Below are positions 52,371 to 64,000 of a DNA stretch of 64,000 nt, one piece after another. The notes under the pieces were generated by a model. The model searched no databases. It saw nothing but the letters and a program-made list of their open reading frames with translations, and was not told where the DNA came from. The translations under genes and the position numbers were made by a program. Positions within the stretch are counted from its first letter, which is position 1, and every line of letters starts with the position of its first letter. This stretch comes from Haliclona indistincta (lineage: Eukaryota > Porifera > Demospongiae > Haplosclerida > Chalinidae), in NCBI GenBank assembly GCA_964017065.1, contig OZ024792.1, positions 3,343,754 through 3,407,753 on the forward strand, given 5' to 3'.

Positions 52371-53023
52371 TTTGAAGATTGATGTCTTGCAGTGCCTAGC
52401 TACTGTAGTGAAACTGAGTGTTTATGCACCAGACATGGTGTTATAAGCGTCAGTCTGGAATGAACATCATACCAGGAATGCACTAATAATACCAACGATT
52501 ATTAATTGTAGAAATACAGATGCCATTTCAGTTCAGTAAATGAGTTCCAAGAAACCTTTGTGCTTCCATGGCAGGTAGCATACAATGTACCATGTGGAAG
52601 TGTTTACATGATATAGCCATGTCAGGCTTCTACTGCTCACATTGGCCTGCAGGCTAATGGCTATATCACATTGGCCTGCAGGCTAATGGCTATATCACAT
52701 TGGCCTGCAGGCTAATGGCTATATCACATTGGCCTGCAGGCTAGTGGCTATATCACATTGGCAGGAACTCTTGCATGTAGTGTAACTTACAGAATTACAC
52801 GTCATAGAACTCTCACTACTAATTTGATATCAGGTAAATGGCCTCTGTTGCTATTATTGTGAACCGAAAGTCTAGTCATGGCAAGGAATCTATCAGTGCA
52901 TGGTGTCTGTTCATGATTGTTAAGCCAACTGTGCATACTGTATTTTGATGGTGATTAAAAATAGATATTGGCAAAAACATAGTTTCAGATACATGCACTA
53001 CACAGTATACACACTATCTGATG
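52371..53023. other. Intergenic stretch between the sushi gene and TOLLIP
   Basis: Promoter side of the sushi gene and 3' UTR of TOLLIP (both minus strand). It contains a four-copy minisatellite at about 52638-52757; nothing else is recognised. Confidence 0.5.
52638..52757. repeat. Minisatellite, 29-base unit, 4 copies
   Basis: CACATTGGCCTGCAGGCTAA followed by TGGCTATAT repeated four times, the last with A to G in the unit. It lies upstream of the sushi gene start. Confidence 0.92.
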
Positions 53024-56000
53024 TTATTCAGCTATCATCTGTAGGAGGTTGGACACTGCTTCATCTGTGTTGCCACGATTAGCTTCCAAGACAGAACGAA
53101 CAACTTCAATATCAAGAGTAGGAAACATTTCATGTAAACGCTTTACATCATCCTCAGAAATACGTGGTTGCGGAGGTTGCTGAGGTTGCTGTGGAGCTAA
53201 AAGGAGAGATATGCATTGAATTTGAAATAATTTAATACTAACCTTGAGATGATGGCTGCTGTTGCCCTGCATACACAGGAGGATATCCTCCATGATAGTA
53301 GACCTGAGCACCAGGCATGGTTTGAGGTGCCATAGCAATCGGTTGGTTACCAAATGCCGTCAACTGGTATGACTGAGATGGAGGCAAAGACTAGAGAAAG
53401 AATAAAAGCCAAATCAACAGCATAAGACTCTTGGTAATGACACGACACCAACAATAACATTCCTAGAAGTGCTGAACTAAAATAGGGAATATATTGTCAA
53501 CAGAAGGAAGTTGAAGTAAATGTTGTCTGCAAGTGAATCTAATGAAGGCATGCTTTTAAGCAATAAAGTTTATGAGCAGGAATTTAGCAGTTCCAGTTGC
53601 TGTTTAAATTTCTACTATAGCAGTGGCAAAGTAGTAATAGGCAATGGCAGTGACATTATAGTCACACTACGGTTACTACTACTGTAGTTTCATGGCAATT
53701 TCAAGATACCTGAAATAGACTGCTTGCTGTCCTTCTTGCTTGTGTGTGTCAACACACACACAAGCAAGAAGGACAAAGCTCCAGGGTATCACTGATAGAA
53801 CTTTTCTGCTTTGATATGCACATGTACAATAGAGTAATTTGTCTATTTGTAGACTTTGACTTATAATTATGACAAACTGTTCCTTGTTTAGGCAGTGTTC
53901 TCTCCAGGATTAAACATTCAAGTGGTGCAGGCAGGGGCGTTTTTACAAGGGTGCTTTCAGTGCTTGAGCACCCCACTAAGAACCAGAAATTTCCTTTTTA
54001 TGCCTCGGCGCTTCTTCGACTTCACTTGACCCTTTCCCGCGGGATATATAGTAGTTATATACCGACTGTGAGGTATATAACTACTTTAAACCATAGTGCG
54101 CTGCTTGCCTGACATCTAGCTGGCTACCTTATGTCGCAGGAAGACCGCAGAGCAGCCCGAGCACCGTTTCTTTGTGGATTCTCGAACGCGGCGGCCATCT
54201 TGAAACGCGTGCAGGCTATACACGATTTATAGCCCTCATTAACGCTCGTTACATCAAAGAGAATTATTCATACTAAAACAGGATATAACCTACACTAGTT
54301 CCTGGTGGCTCAGCGGTTTGGTACGGTGGCTTGTAATTTCAGCTAGTTGTGACACTCTCAACGATCCTTAGTGAGGGCCAGAGGCCCTGTTTAGAACGCC
54401 CTCCCGACGATACTTAAGGGCCGAAGTCCCGGTTTAGGACTCTCCTCGGGCTGACTTTGCACAGTTACATCTAGGAGAAGGTTTTTTTATGGTTTAGTAG
54501 CCAGGCTGACCTTACCACGATAATTGTAGTAAATTCTGCACGCGCAGTTAAAAACCTAGTTGGTGGGCGGAGCCAAGGGGCATACAGTAGTCGTGTTGTG
54601 TCTGTCTGTCGGCAAGATTTCTCGTCGCTCGCTGAAAACTAAGCACTGAAACGTGCAACACAAGCTAAAGTTAATGATTGCTTGAAAATGAACTGTAAGG
54701 ATTTTGGTTATAAGGCTCTGTTTGTGAGTTGCTGCGTCACCTGGTTCGGTTTTGTAGCGCGCGCTGAAAGTTAAGCTCTCAAACTAGCAATGCAAGTCAA
54801 ACGGTATTATCTTGCTTTTGATCATGTGAAAACTTTCTATGAAGCTTAGTTCGTGAGTTATGGCGCAATTTGCTCACTCGCGATTGATCATGACTGTTGG
54901 AATGTTGCTGGCGATCTGGAGTTCTTCAAAGGCAAAGCTATCCACAGTTGACTACCTAGAAGCTGATAGGTTAGAATTTCACTACAGTTGTGATTGGCTT
55001 CTGATTGCATAACTATGATTGCTGTACAGAAAGTATAATAGCTGCAGTTTACTGTGTATGTCAAATATTCCACCGAACCGAGGCATCTGCACCTTCGGTA
55101 GCTAGTTTAATAAGGCATAAGATATTTAATAAGGCATAAGATATAATTAACCATGCTTAGCAGAAACATGGCAGAAATAATTAATGCTTGCCATATTTAG
55201 TAAGGTGATTAGTAGCTTGCTAGACATAGGAACACACATGTTACTATACTAGCTCAGATAACAGCTGCATTATGCATAGCCTTGCTTGAATTTCGTACTA
55301 TAATAATAATAATATTTCTGGCGTGGTCAAAAATAATGGGTGTGGTTTATATGAATATATAATTAAGCACCCTCCTTACTCCAAATCCTGGATACGCCAC
55401 TGGGTGCAGGGACATATAATAGCCAAAAATGAGCACTTTAGGAATAGATACAGTTTGAAGCTATGATTTCAAGCACACAATAACCCAAAATAGTGCATAA
55501 TCTTGAGAATTCCAGTGGTGCTTTACCAAGGTCAAGTGGTGCGGTATCACTCAAAAACAGCCTAACGAGAACTCTGTGTTTAGGACCGTACTGTAGTTTG
55601 CATGAACATCAAGCGCCCACTTTACAGTATATGATAGATGAACTAGTTACTCAACTGTTTGCCAAGTCTTTTTCTTAACTAACAGTATAGCAGATTTATG
55701 GCCTAAAAATAAATGATAATTGGTGTTTCCGACCTGCTGATATCTTTGAGATGAAATAAAACATGTGTTCCTAACTATACACACATACTCTAGATGGATG
55801 TATCAACTCTCTCACCACATCATATAACTGTGACATCTATAGTTTAGTTTTTATGACCAAAAACATTTCATGTAGGTGAATGTGGTAAATTGGAATGTTT
55901 AGACTGGGCACTGTGTTTAAGTAACTGCACTTTCTACATGAACATGGGATCGAATTTAAACCTACAATGATCAATTCTAACGTCTTTTTGCACCGTTACT

Positions 56001-59000
56001 TTCTGAATGGGTAAGTTTAAATTTTGCCTTATCAGATGCCTACTTCGTGGGGCTATTTCAACTGCTGGATTCTGGTGTCATCTCTCACTTACTACAGTAG
56101 CGTAATAATTTCATGGGTGCTAGTACTGTTTTGAAGGAAATCGTATGTTAGACCTTTGTACACTGCTGTTTCTAAGCTAGAAGAAAGTAAAGCTTGAAGG
56201 ACAACGGAATATCCCTGTCCTTAAAATAGTTATCCAGCCTAATAACTGGCTATAGCCAGATCCTATATACTCACCAATTGCACTTGGTACTCTAAATAAT
56301 ACTATCACCCTGCTATCACTAAGAAAATTCAGAACATGTAATGACTTGTAGGAGACACAAGACAGATTATAATATCACTATGGATACCTGAAGACTGAGG
56401 ATGATGTTGACATTTCCCTCTTTCTCATTTCCTTGCTTGCCTGTGAGAGGAACCCACTCCTCAACGGTCTCACCATTGAATACATCCTCATTAAATTCAA
56501 AGTAGCCCCAAGCAATGCGGTCATCAAGAGAGAGATATCGCTATACACGTATAATAATATAACAACAAAATCACCTTTAAAGGCAATATGTACTAGTAAA
56601 TGATTGAGGAAGAGTACTTTACGCAATTTAAAGTATACCTAGGTCAAAGATCAAAGACACCACCAGTGCTATAATCCCATATTACACACTTTGGCATTTT
56701 ATTGAACTAAGATGGCTGCCAACACGCTTCACGTCACCGAGGTATGCTCTAAATCAGCTAAAGCACGATTTTTCGTGCTGTATGGAAGATAAAGAATGAG
56801 GGTTGAGTCGAGACGCTGATACAGCATGAGGCGAAACCGAGCGATGTTTTGCCGCAAGATCAATCCAAAGTGTGTTATCTTTCATACAGCATGAACAACC
56901 GTGCTTTAACTAAAACTACCTAGGTCAAAGATCAAAGATGCCGCCCGTGCTATAAATCTCATATTGCACACTCGGGCATTTATTGCACTAAGATGGTGGT
57001 GAAGGCGCTTCATGTTCTTTCAACTCACACAACTGAAAATCTTTGACCGAGGTATGCTCTAAATCAGTAAAGCACGGTTGTTTGTGCTTTAACTAATACT
57101 TTTGGCACGAGATCGCGACCCGAGTGCCATAAATCACGCACACAGTGATGATTCAGTGCTATTCTCGTTGCTGATGGTTTCTTGGGCATTCTCCAGTTCT
57201 GCAACGCCTTGAATAAAGAAGGTGGCTATGAACTTCATCCTGACATGTCCCATTCTCGAAATATCAGTGCTTTCGTGTGCTAGATCAAAGAAAGCAACAA
57301 CGTGCTCAAGATAAAAAGGCTCTTTGTGCAGCGCTAAGTTTTCAGTAGTCAAGAGACACACACTGTCCACTATATGGGTGAACTGGTACGACCTAGTTTT
57401 GCTTGCTAATATTGCAGAATTCTTGTGAAAAATATAGGTTATACCATGAAAAGGAGGGCAATATGGGATTTAAATCACCGCGGAAACCGATAGTATAGAC
57501 GACCCGAGCGCGAAGCGCGAGGGCGTCTATTTCGGTTTCCAAGGTGATTTTAATCCCGTATTGCCCGACTGTTTCATGGTATAAGGTATTTATACAATAC
57601 TGCGCTCTCAGGTAAGCTTCCCAAGACTACCAAGCACTGAAACAAGCCCTCTACTGTTGCGAGAAGCCAGTAGTGTCGCGTTTCCATCATCGAGCGACGA
57701 TCGTGTAAGAGCGCGTCGTTTGAATTCATAAGTTAGTGACGACACTTCAGTTTACTATCTTCCAGCCGTGTAGAAGCGCTACTTTGGGTCTCACTAGAAG
57801 CGCTTAAGCATGGAGAAGCTAACTACGAAGTGTAAGTGCGTGAATCAAATCTTTTTCTAAGCTACGACAGTATAACTGTTTTGTTCACAACGGGTCTATT
57901 CTGCGGTGTGATAAGTGAACTGGGAGGTGTAATAAGTGAAATAAATCACCTCGTTTTGAGCAATCTGATTGGTCAGAAACATTGAAGTATGGTATAAGTT
58001 GTACATTTTATCGCGTGCATTTCGACTGCTATCATCTGTTTGCATTTTGCCAGCGCCAAGGTTTTGAAGAACAGTCACCTTTCCTGTATTGAATAGTGAT
58101 CTGCACTACCCCATCACCTTAACTGGTGAGTTTATGCTTGATGTCTTGCGAGCAACATCAAGCTTGTGAAACTTTGTGCAGGCGACGCTCATACTGTATT
58201 GAACGTTCAATATGACAAAGATTAGATACGGTCGATGACAGAGATATATTCGCTGATATTGATGTCACTTGTGTGGTAACAATAAAACAATTTGATGTTG
58301 TCCTTACCTCATTGAATACTTCAATGTACAAGCTGTTTACTCCACGAGGCAGATTGCTATTAACACAAATAGACACATAAACCAGACACATGCGTCCACT
58401 TACCAGCTAAATGACTTGTTCCATCGAGGATTCTTTGAGCCATTAACATCTGTGGGGGTCTCATAAACAGCATGACCAATGCGCACTCTGCAGTAAGGAT
58501 CCATACGAGTCAGTCCATAGTTTTTCACCAGCTTGGCCTAAACATATCAAAAACACAACAGTGCAGGATAGTGCAGGATCCTGCAGTGCAGGATAGTTGT
58601 AATAATCTAATGAATGAGTATAGGTATTCATGCTGATTTTCGTATAGCAGCTAAAAATAATAGAAACAGGCAAACAGCATAATCGACTAAGGTATGCTAA
58701 TGTTTGATGCAGTGAATGAAACACAGATTGTTATGATAATGATACTTATAGTGGCAAAATAGTCCAATATGCAAGGCAGAGTATCTAAAACATCACTCGT
58801 CAGTATAAATCTCTTGCACTGGTTTGTGATGCTGGTAAACCACCGCTGGCTAAGCAGTGCTTATGCGAAGCAATCTTGGGCAACTTGAGTGAGTAAAAAA
58901 TACTCAAACAACCTGCTAAAGCTGGCTGGGTCATAGCTATACTGCCCATGATAATTGTGGACCTAGTGTGAGTTCATGCTCAACTTCTGAATCCGGTCTT

Positions 59001-59991
59001 CTTATCTGCATATTAATTTTATTCTTTAGCAGAGTGTGATTCAAACTATCATATCTGGTGTCTTGATGGGCTCCTGTTATTATCAATATTGGTCACACCT
59101 ATGAATGTGTGGGTCACGAGGCCGGTTCCGCAAGGGAAACCCTCTGTTGGCAACGGCAGAGGCGGCTACCCTTTGGGGGTTTTTGCAAACCCTTGAAAGA
59201 TGAAGGCACACTGATTTTGTGACACGTATAACTGAGCTATGAAATAATCTTCCAAGAAACTTTTATAAAATCCGAGGTCCTGCCTCTGGTCACCTGCTAG
59301 CTGCTTCTAGTCAATATTGCAAGTATCTATGAAACATTGAATCAGACAAAGCTGATAATAAACTATGACTACACAAAGAATGAGACAGGTATCAAAGATG
59401 GCTAAATGTTCACTTTTTGCATGAGCATGAGAACAAGAGAATAAACTAATGTTACTGAACGTGCTTGTTTTTTAATTCAGAGGAAGTGAAAGGTGAAATG
59501 GATCTCTGAACCAAAGAGTAAAGGCTTTTGTCATAACAACAGTAGGTCATTCCATATGGATTAGTACAGTCAAGGGGTAGTCACCCAGTATCCTCATGTC
59601 ACACTCAAAGTACTAAATTTTACTTTGATACAGCTTGATCACAGATGACTCTACGGATGATTTTAATGATGTAAGTGACTAGCTCACCTGAGCTACAGTG
59701 ACCCTCAGTCGTCCCAGATATGTATTATCTTGATAAACACCTTGCTGAGGAGCGTAAGTGAGCGGCACTAGATGATTCTGTCCTCTATTATATATACATA
59801 TTAATTTTATTATTATCATGGCCACAATCACTTGACAATAAAGTAATTATAGTGAAAACTAACCTTGTAGACTGTTGCGAAACACGAGTATCTTCTTCCA
59901 CCCTTAAAAAGTCATCTGGAAGCTGACCGAGAAAAGCTCGCTCACGTTTTGTTGCCTGCCTCTGTTGTGAAGGTTCTTCCGTCGTAGCCAT
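53024..59991 (-). CDS. TOLLIP: Toll-interacting protein (TOLLIP), C2 and CUE domains
   Basis: Ubiquitin-binding endosomal adaptor that dampens IL-1R/Toll signalling and sorts cargo. Exons (minus) 59991-59864, 59784-59688, 58537-58404, 58356-58308, 56540-56388, 53390-53243 and 53196-53024; 293 residues (human 274). The N-terminus has [15 protein letters not shown], equivalent to the GELPQDFLRI motif. The C2 domain spans exons 2-5: [62 protein letters not shown] Pro/Gln/Tyr-rich linker follows, then the CUE domain ([35 protein letters not shown]) with the MFP motif and C-terminal di-leucine intact. A 2.9 kb intron carries an hAT-type element. Confidence 0.96.
53932..55402. mobile_element. Non-autonomous hAT element, 8-bp target duplication
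   Basis: A 1471-base element in a TOLLIP intron. Left end CAGGGGCGTTTTTACAAGG, right end the reverse complement of CAGTGGCGTATCCAGGATT. GGTGCAGG is repeated exactly at 53924-53931 and 55403-55410. Near 54307 TGGCTCAGCGGTTTGG resembles a tRNA A box. No transposase frame. Confidence 0.85.
56633..57095. repeat. Two diverged direct copies of about 160 bases in a TOLLIP intron
   Basis: ACCTAGGTCAAAGATCAAAG begins both copies (about 56637 and 56929), which share the GAGGTATGCTCTAAATCAG and AAAGCACG segments near their ends. Origin unknown; probably an old dispersed repeat. Confidence 0.65.
57439..57587. repeat. Imperfect palindrome of about 148 bases in a TOLLIP intron
   Basis: Arms from TTATACCATGA inward through GGAAACCGA are inverted around a GC-rich centre with GAGCGCGAAGCGCGAG. 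Several mismatches. The sequence would fold as a long hairpin; it may be a MITE but has no visible target duplication. Confidence 0.7.
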
Positions 59992-60275
59992 TGTGTGATG
60001 TGTTCGGTAGGAGGTGCGGTTTAGAGAGGCGTGGTTATGAATAATTATTATTAATAATTATTATTAGTTTGTCGAATTATTATTGTGACCTAAATTTATG
60101 TGACCTAATAATTAGAAAAGGGATACAACAAAATAGACCCTATACTAATATTAATACTGTAAACTAAGCACTATCATAATTAATATTTTTTAAATGATGA
60201 TAACATAGCATAAAATAATCATGTAAATTTTATGCGATCTATGGTAACTAATAATATCTACACGATAAATTTATC

Positions 60276-61084
60276 TTAAGATGCACCAAATCCAGCTCCA
60301 AATTGTTCATTCTCTGTTGAAGTCTGGCAGAATAGTTTCAGTTCAATCCCCTTTCCTTGTGTTCGGTCTGTGTCACTCCAGAATACTACAGTGAATTGAG
60401 ACCCAAGAATGTTTGTTAGGGACTCTGGCCATGTTGATCCAGTCACTGGCTCATAAACATGATCACGGGTGATCACTTGAACAAAGTCATTTCTAGCAAG
60501 ATCTACTGCGATGGGTCTTACACCAACATAGTCACACGACATGCTTACATTGTAGATGCAAATGTAGTTCCTAGGATAATTATGATTACAATTGTATAGA
60601 GGTGACGTAATAACTTTAGCGTTGTCATTCGACTGGGACTGAATCAAATTTCCACTGCAAGAATGTTTTGATGGGTCTTTCAACTTGCAAAGAGCTGGGC
60701 ATTTAGACGAGGTGACTAGTGAACTAATGTCATACCTTTCAACTATGAAACATCGGGCCTCGCTATAAAATGTATTAATGTCAGCATCGTGCAGTGCAGT
60801 AGTATAGCTTACTTGAGAGGAACCTGCAGTTGTAGAGTAGAACCAGTCTTGAGTTTGTTAGCGAAACCTAGCTGACTATAAGTTGGCAGCCTCTTTCTTA
60901 TTCTCCCTCTTATGCACATCATCCAATCACTTTTATCAGCTTCATTTTTATGAAGACATGATAGCTCATGTTGCACATACTCAACATCTTGTGGAGACTC
61001 TGCTTCAGCAACTAAAATTGGCTCAGAGTTGACAATTGCTGCCAGCAAAACCACAGCAGCAACGAAACTTCCAATAGAAAGCAT
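60276..61084 (-). CDS. Secreted CUB-like protein
   Basis: Exons (minus) 61084-60813 and 60762-60276, 252 residues. The N-terminus MLSIGSFVAAVVLLAAIVNS is a clear signal peptide. The second exon contains a CUB-like sequence: a pair of Cys near ALCKLKDPSKHSCSGNLI, then ITSPLYNCNHNYPRNYICIY (the family's SPnyP..Y....C start), a cysteine in SMSCDYVGVRPIAV, and FTVVFWSDTDRTQGKGIEL near the end, as in the final CUB strands. There is no membrane segment. The region before the CUB part (HELSCLHKNEADKSDWMMC) is not recognised. Function unknown; secreted binding protein is inference. Confidence 0.78.
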
Positions 61085-61628
61085 TATTTCTTCTCACTTT
61101 CTACTATTTCTCATGTTGTGACTGAAGTCACATTTTTATATGCAGTGGACTTGCTTTAGGGATATTCCCCACAACCATGCATAATAAATTTGACATGCAT
61201 GAGACACACATAGGGACTTGTTATGACATCATAGTTATGTCCCAGTACTAATAGAAAGCAAACACAACAGTATTTTGATATGGCATATGCAATCCTGCAA
61301 ACTAACTGTTGCTGAAATGGTAAGCAATTCAAAACACACATTGATGCATGCCAAAATAGAAAGCAAACTAGAAGAATGTTTTTACTTCACTGGGTCTCAT
61401 GGCGATCTTTCAATAGGGAAATTCATACACACTGCTGAATGATAGTTAGGTAGATACTATCATAATAGTAGCAACAACATTGTGAGCAAATTTGCTCCTA
61501 TAACAATCTTTCACACTATAATGTAATGATGATTGGGCTACGCACTACAGAGCATGTAACTTTAATTATCCAAGAATTTGAACATTTCCATCTTAGCTCA
61601 ATGCATTGTCACTCATTAGCGTCATGAT
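61085..61628. other. Intergenic stretch
   Basis: Promoter side of the secreted CUB-like gene and 3' UTR of the death-domain gene. No further feature seen. Confidence 0.5.
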
Positions 61629-62784
61629 TTAGCTGGTTTTCATTCTTTGAGCTATTTTTCCAAAGCCAGCTTTCTTTAGCTTATCTGATAGTACTGTTCT
61701 ACATTGTTGATTGGCACAATCGTAAGTCCAACGATGAAGAATAAGATATGCTTTTTGATAAATTGAACAGGATTGCCTTTTGATGGAATCAATCTCACAC
61801 TGCTCAACTCCAAGATGAGTAGCTACTCTCTCCCATTCTGCAGCTACTGTTACTGCAATTTGATCCAACTCATCATTGGAAAGTGGATCAGTTGATTTTA
61901 CTGTTGATATGGGAACTATCAATGACAACAAAATAACTAATTATTTATATGAGGCTAGAGAACACATTCATACAAACTTATCTAAAACTGACCTGGATTG
62001 AATGAAGTACAATATTTGAGATCCCCAACTAAAAAAGTTAGTGAAATTAAACAGCAGGGTGTAAATACAATTATTATTGTCAGCCGCCATTCATAACAAT
62101 TGGATAAAATGTACTAGGCGGCCAGGCTTTTTATTTAAACAAGACAAACTAAACTCAGCATGTTATCCTGCAGGCTTTGTTTGGTTTATGTGAATGTCAA
62201 TAAAATTGACTATTAACAAGAAAACTAGCTCCGTTATTTCATTTCAAAATAAAATTAATGATTGTACATTAATTGACCTTAAAAAAATTGGCCAACAGGT
62301 ACATGTACAGAAATTTAATTTACATTAATTTTTCTTAGGCATGTAGACACATTACATCATATCTCAAGAGATAGCAGATAATACCAACCTCTGGAGTCCA
62401 AATCATGGGAAATCTTGTTAAGATTGAGTCTTTTTAGAATCAGAGCCAATTGAAATCTAAGTATAATAGTACAAACTCAGTGCTTTGTCATATACTTCAT
62501 CGACTCACCTTTCTTCACTCTCTAATACACTCTTTCTCCATTCTTGTAAAATTTCCATGCACTTTCCAAAACCAGAACGCCGTTCGTCGTCTAGAATATC
62601 CTTGAGCCTGCCAACTGGAATACGCATCAGTATGCCAGCTCTAAATGGCTCATAGTGCAGGCCAGTCGCAACTCGCTCTAACTCGGCATCTGTGCATGCA
62701 TCTGCTGTGCACTAAGAGGTGCTAGTTAAACTGAGCTGTGCTAGCTAGCTAGCTGCTGGACTCACTCACCTGCTCAGCCATCAT
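61629..62784 (-). CDS. Small protein with two tandem death-fold domains
   Basis: Exons (minus) 62784-62766, 62704-62509, 62456-62389, 62028-61993 and 61915-61629 join in frame to 201 residues. The first exon ends at the second of two overlapping GTGAGT donors, required for phase. The first domain (about residues 8-92) reads DAELERVATGL, ILQEWRKSVLESEE, LILKRLNLNKI; the second (about 110-200) reads LSNDELDQIAVTVAAEWERV, EIDSIKRQS, AYLILHRW, LSDKLKKAGFGKIAQRM, a typical death domain with the helix 5-6 W and final leucine helix. There is no enzymatic, membrane or DED segment. Such adaptors bridge death-fold receptors or kinases; the partner is unknown. Confidence 0.8.
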
Positions 62785-62819
62785 CAGATCATCCGGGAAG
62801 TGGAAAGGTTAAAAATTTG

Positions 62820-62825
62820 TTTATT
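62820..62825 (-). terminator. Poly(A) signal of the DAPP1-like gene
   Basis: AATAAA on the minus strand 78 bases after the stop codon at 62903 and 36 bases before the start of the death-domain gene; it supports separating the two genes. Confidence 0.55.
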
Positions 62826-62902
62826 AAAGGTTAGTCATACATAATAGTTCTCTCTTTCACACAAAATATAACATAAAAAATAGTTTGGCACTGCCATAAT
62901 TA

Positions 62903-64000
62903 TTACAACCCACTGGATCTTGTTTCATGATCTTGATGGCACTGTGAATAGACAGTGGTGATGTAATTGATACTTGTTAGTAGCAGCAATACTAACCACA
63001 ACTTTAGATCTCAATAACTCCACCCATTGTTCGCATTCCTCTGAACTGTTTGCAAAGAAACAAAATGTTCTTTTTTGAAATTGTATTCTGTTGGGAGAAT
63101 ATAGAACAGATACCAAGAGAAATTAATTTTATTAACCTGAAGCAAAAGTCTTTTCCAGTGGTATAGTCGTACTCTACACGCTGTGCCTCTAGCATGTTTA
63201 ACATTCGAATTGGTTTGGGAGACTGCAACCATATTCAGTTAGTATAATGAACATGATTTAGTAGTACCTGCTTTGTTTTGAAATAGCTGAGGTAAACATT
63301 TCGCAAAACAAACCATCTCACTTTCCATGTCTGTGCAGAGAAGATAACATGACATGATAATTGTGTATACTACTGCACATGTTTGCATGAGCCTGCCTCA
63401 TGTTTGTGATACAGAAGAAATAACCATTAAATAACAAGTATAGAAGCAAGGTATAAACCACATAGTCACGTGCATGAGGAAGTATAACTAATAATTATGG
63501 TCAAACATGTAAACATTACCTTTCGTATATATCCAAGTTTAGTTAGGTAGCCTTCTTTTGAAGATATCTTAATTATCCCAAAGAATTTTAGCAAGAAGTC
63601 TTCATAATTAACTTACAGGAGTAGTGACTTTCAGTCTGTCTAGAGTTGTTGTGGTATCACAGTGCTTCTTTGCTGCTGTCTTGCTTGGTTTATCACAATC
63701 GCTGTCAGAATCAGACTCAACTGGTCTTGTTGCTGAATGATGATGTATATGCATGTACAAATGGGTTTCATCTATATCTCGAAGATAAGGGAGTTTCAAA
63801 ACAACAGTGATTCCTGTAAATAATACAATGCAATATTATGTAATATCTAATAAACATTTAGCACCGTTTTCTCCACCAACTACTGGTCTCTCTTGTTCAA
63901 AATGCTTTTTAATTGCTAGTACATTCTCAAAGCTGCTGTGACCAAACTGGTATCGTCTGTCGGGAAGCTGTGCCAGTTTCATATGCTGCACTGAATGAGA
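62903..64000 (-). CDS. DAPP1: DAPP1/Bam32-like SH2-PH adaptor, 3' part
   Basis: Adaptor binding phosphotyrosine through SH2 and 3-phosphoinositides through PH, in B-cell receptor and related signalling in vertebrates. Exons (minus) from the window edge to 63865, then 63813-63617, 63567-63520, 63330-63269, 63222-63137, 63087-62997 and 62941-62903. The first visible exon is the C-terminal half of SH2 (RRYQFGHSSFENVLAIKKHF, then GITVVLKLPY). The PH domain reads KEGYLTKLGYIRK, TWKVRWFVLRNVYLSYF, SPKPIRMLNML, KRTFCFFANSSEECEQWVE, closely following DAPP1 including the K-x-G-Y-L-T-K and K-x-R-W-F lipid-binding motif. A Ser/Asp-rich linker (ESDSDSDCDKPSK) separates them. The 5' end lies outside the window. 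The last exon is short and its border less certain. Confidence 0.9.

Noticed and set aside
54301..54350. tRNA gene suggested by the A-box-like TGGCTCAGCGG
   Set aside because: No B box or cloverleaf could be found downstream.
61629..64000. One gene joining the DAPP1-like and death-domain exons
   Set aside because: The DAPP1-like frame ends at 62903 with a poly(A) signal at 62820-62825, and a new start codon at 62784 opens a separate frame that closes in phase.

Overview
This window is nuclear DNA of an animal, most likely a sponge or another early-branching metazoan. Several genes are recognisable as animal orthologues (DNM1L, ZFC3H1, NUP37, FRS2, MRPS21, TOLLIP, DAPP1). Introns are mostly 50-60 bases with ordinary GT..AG borders, genes are tightly packed, and the window is AT-rich. 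The very large sushi/NIDO receptor and the small death-domain adaptor fit a sponge gene repertoire. The exact species is not identified; the taxonomic statement is inference from family content and intron style.

Left part (1-20.9 kb), compact housekeeping genes: the 5' part of an RBM28-like RNA-binding gene (minus); a DNM1L-type dynamin (minus); divergently from it a 25-exon ZFC3H1-type nuclear RNA-exosome adaptor (plus) whose exon phases close to 2980 codons; an unrecognised 395-residue protein (plus); and NUP37 (minus), convergent with it and apparently sharing a palindromic poly(A) signal. ZFC3H1 introns carry several small inverted-repeat transposons.

Middle part (21-33.7 kb): a 4 kb stretch without recognisable coding sequence, a single-exon FRS2-type docking adaptor (plus), and MRPS21 split by a 4.65 kb intron that has collected at least three non-autonomous DNA transposons.

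Right part (32-64 kb), receptor and signalling genes, all on the minus strand. A NIDO-domain type I membrane protein has a tail exon set duplicated in tandem. It is interrupted by a complete 8.05 kb BEL/Pao retrotransposon with identical 193-bp LTRs and a 5-bp target duplication. Removing the element restores an open 627-residue reading frame. Next to it is a 22-exon gene for a signal peptide, NIDO domain, 18 one-exon sushi (CCP) domains, a membrane segment and a short tail, in which a three-exon block has been copied three times. Then follow TOLLIP (C2 plus CUE), a secreted CUB-like protein, a 201-residue protein with two death-fold domains, and the 3' part of a DAPP1-type SH2-PH adaptor. Receptors, a Toll-pathway regulator, death-fold adaptor and phosphotyrosine/phosphoinositide adaptor thus lie side by side, which suggests (but does not prove) an innate-recognition neighbourhood.

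Exon borders were set by hand from splice motifs and reading-frame continuity, and may be off by a few bases where noted.
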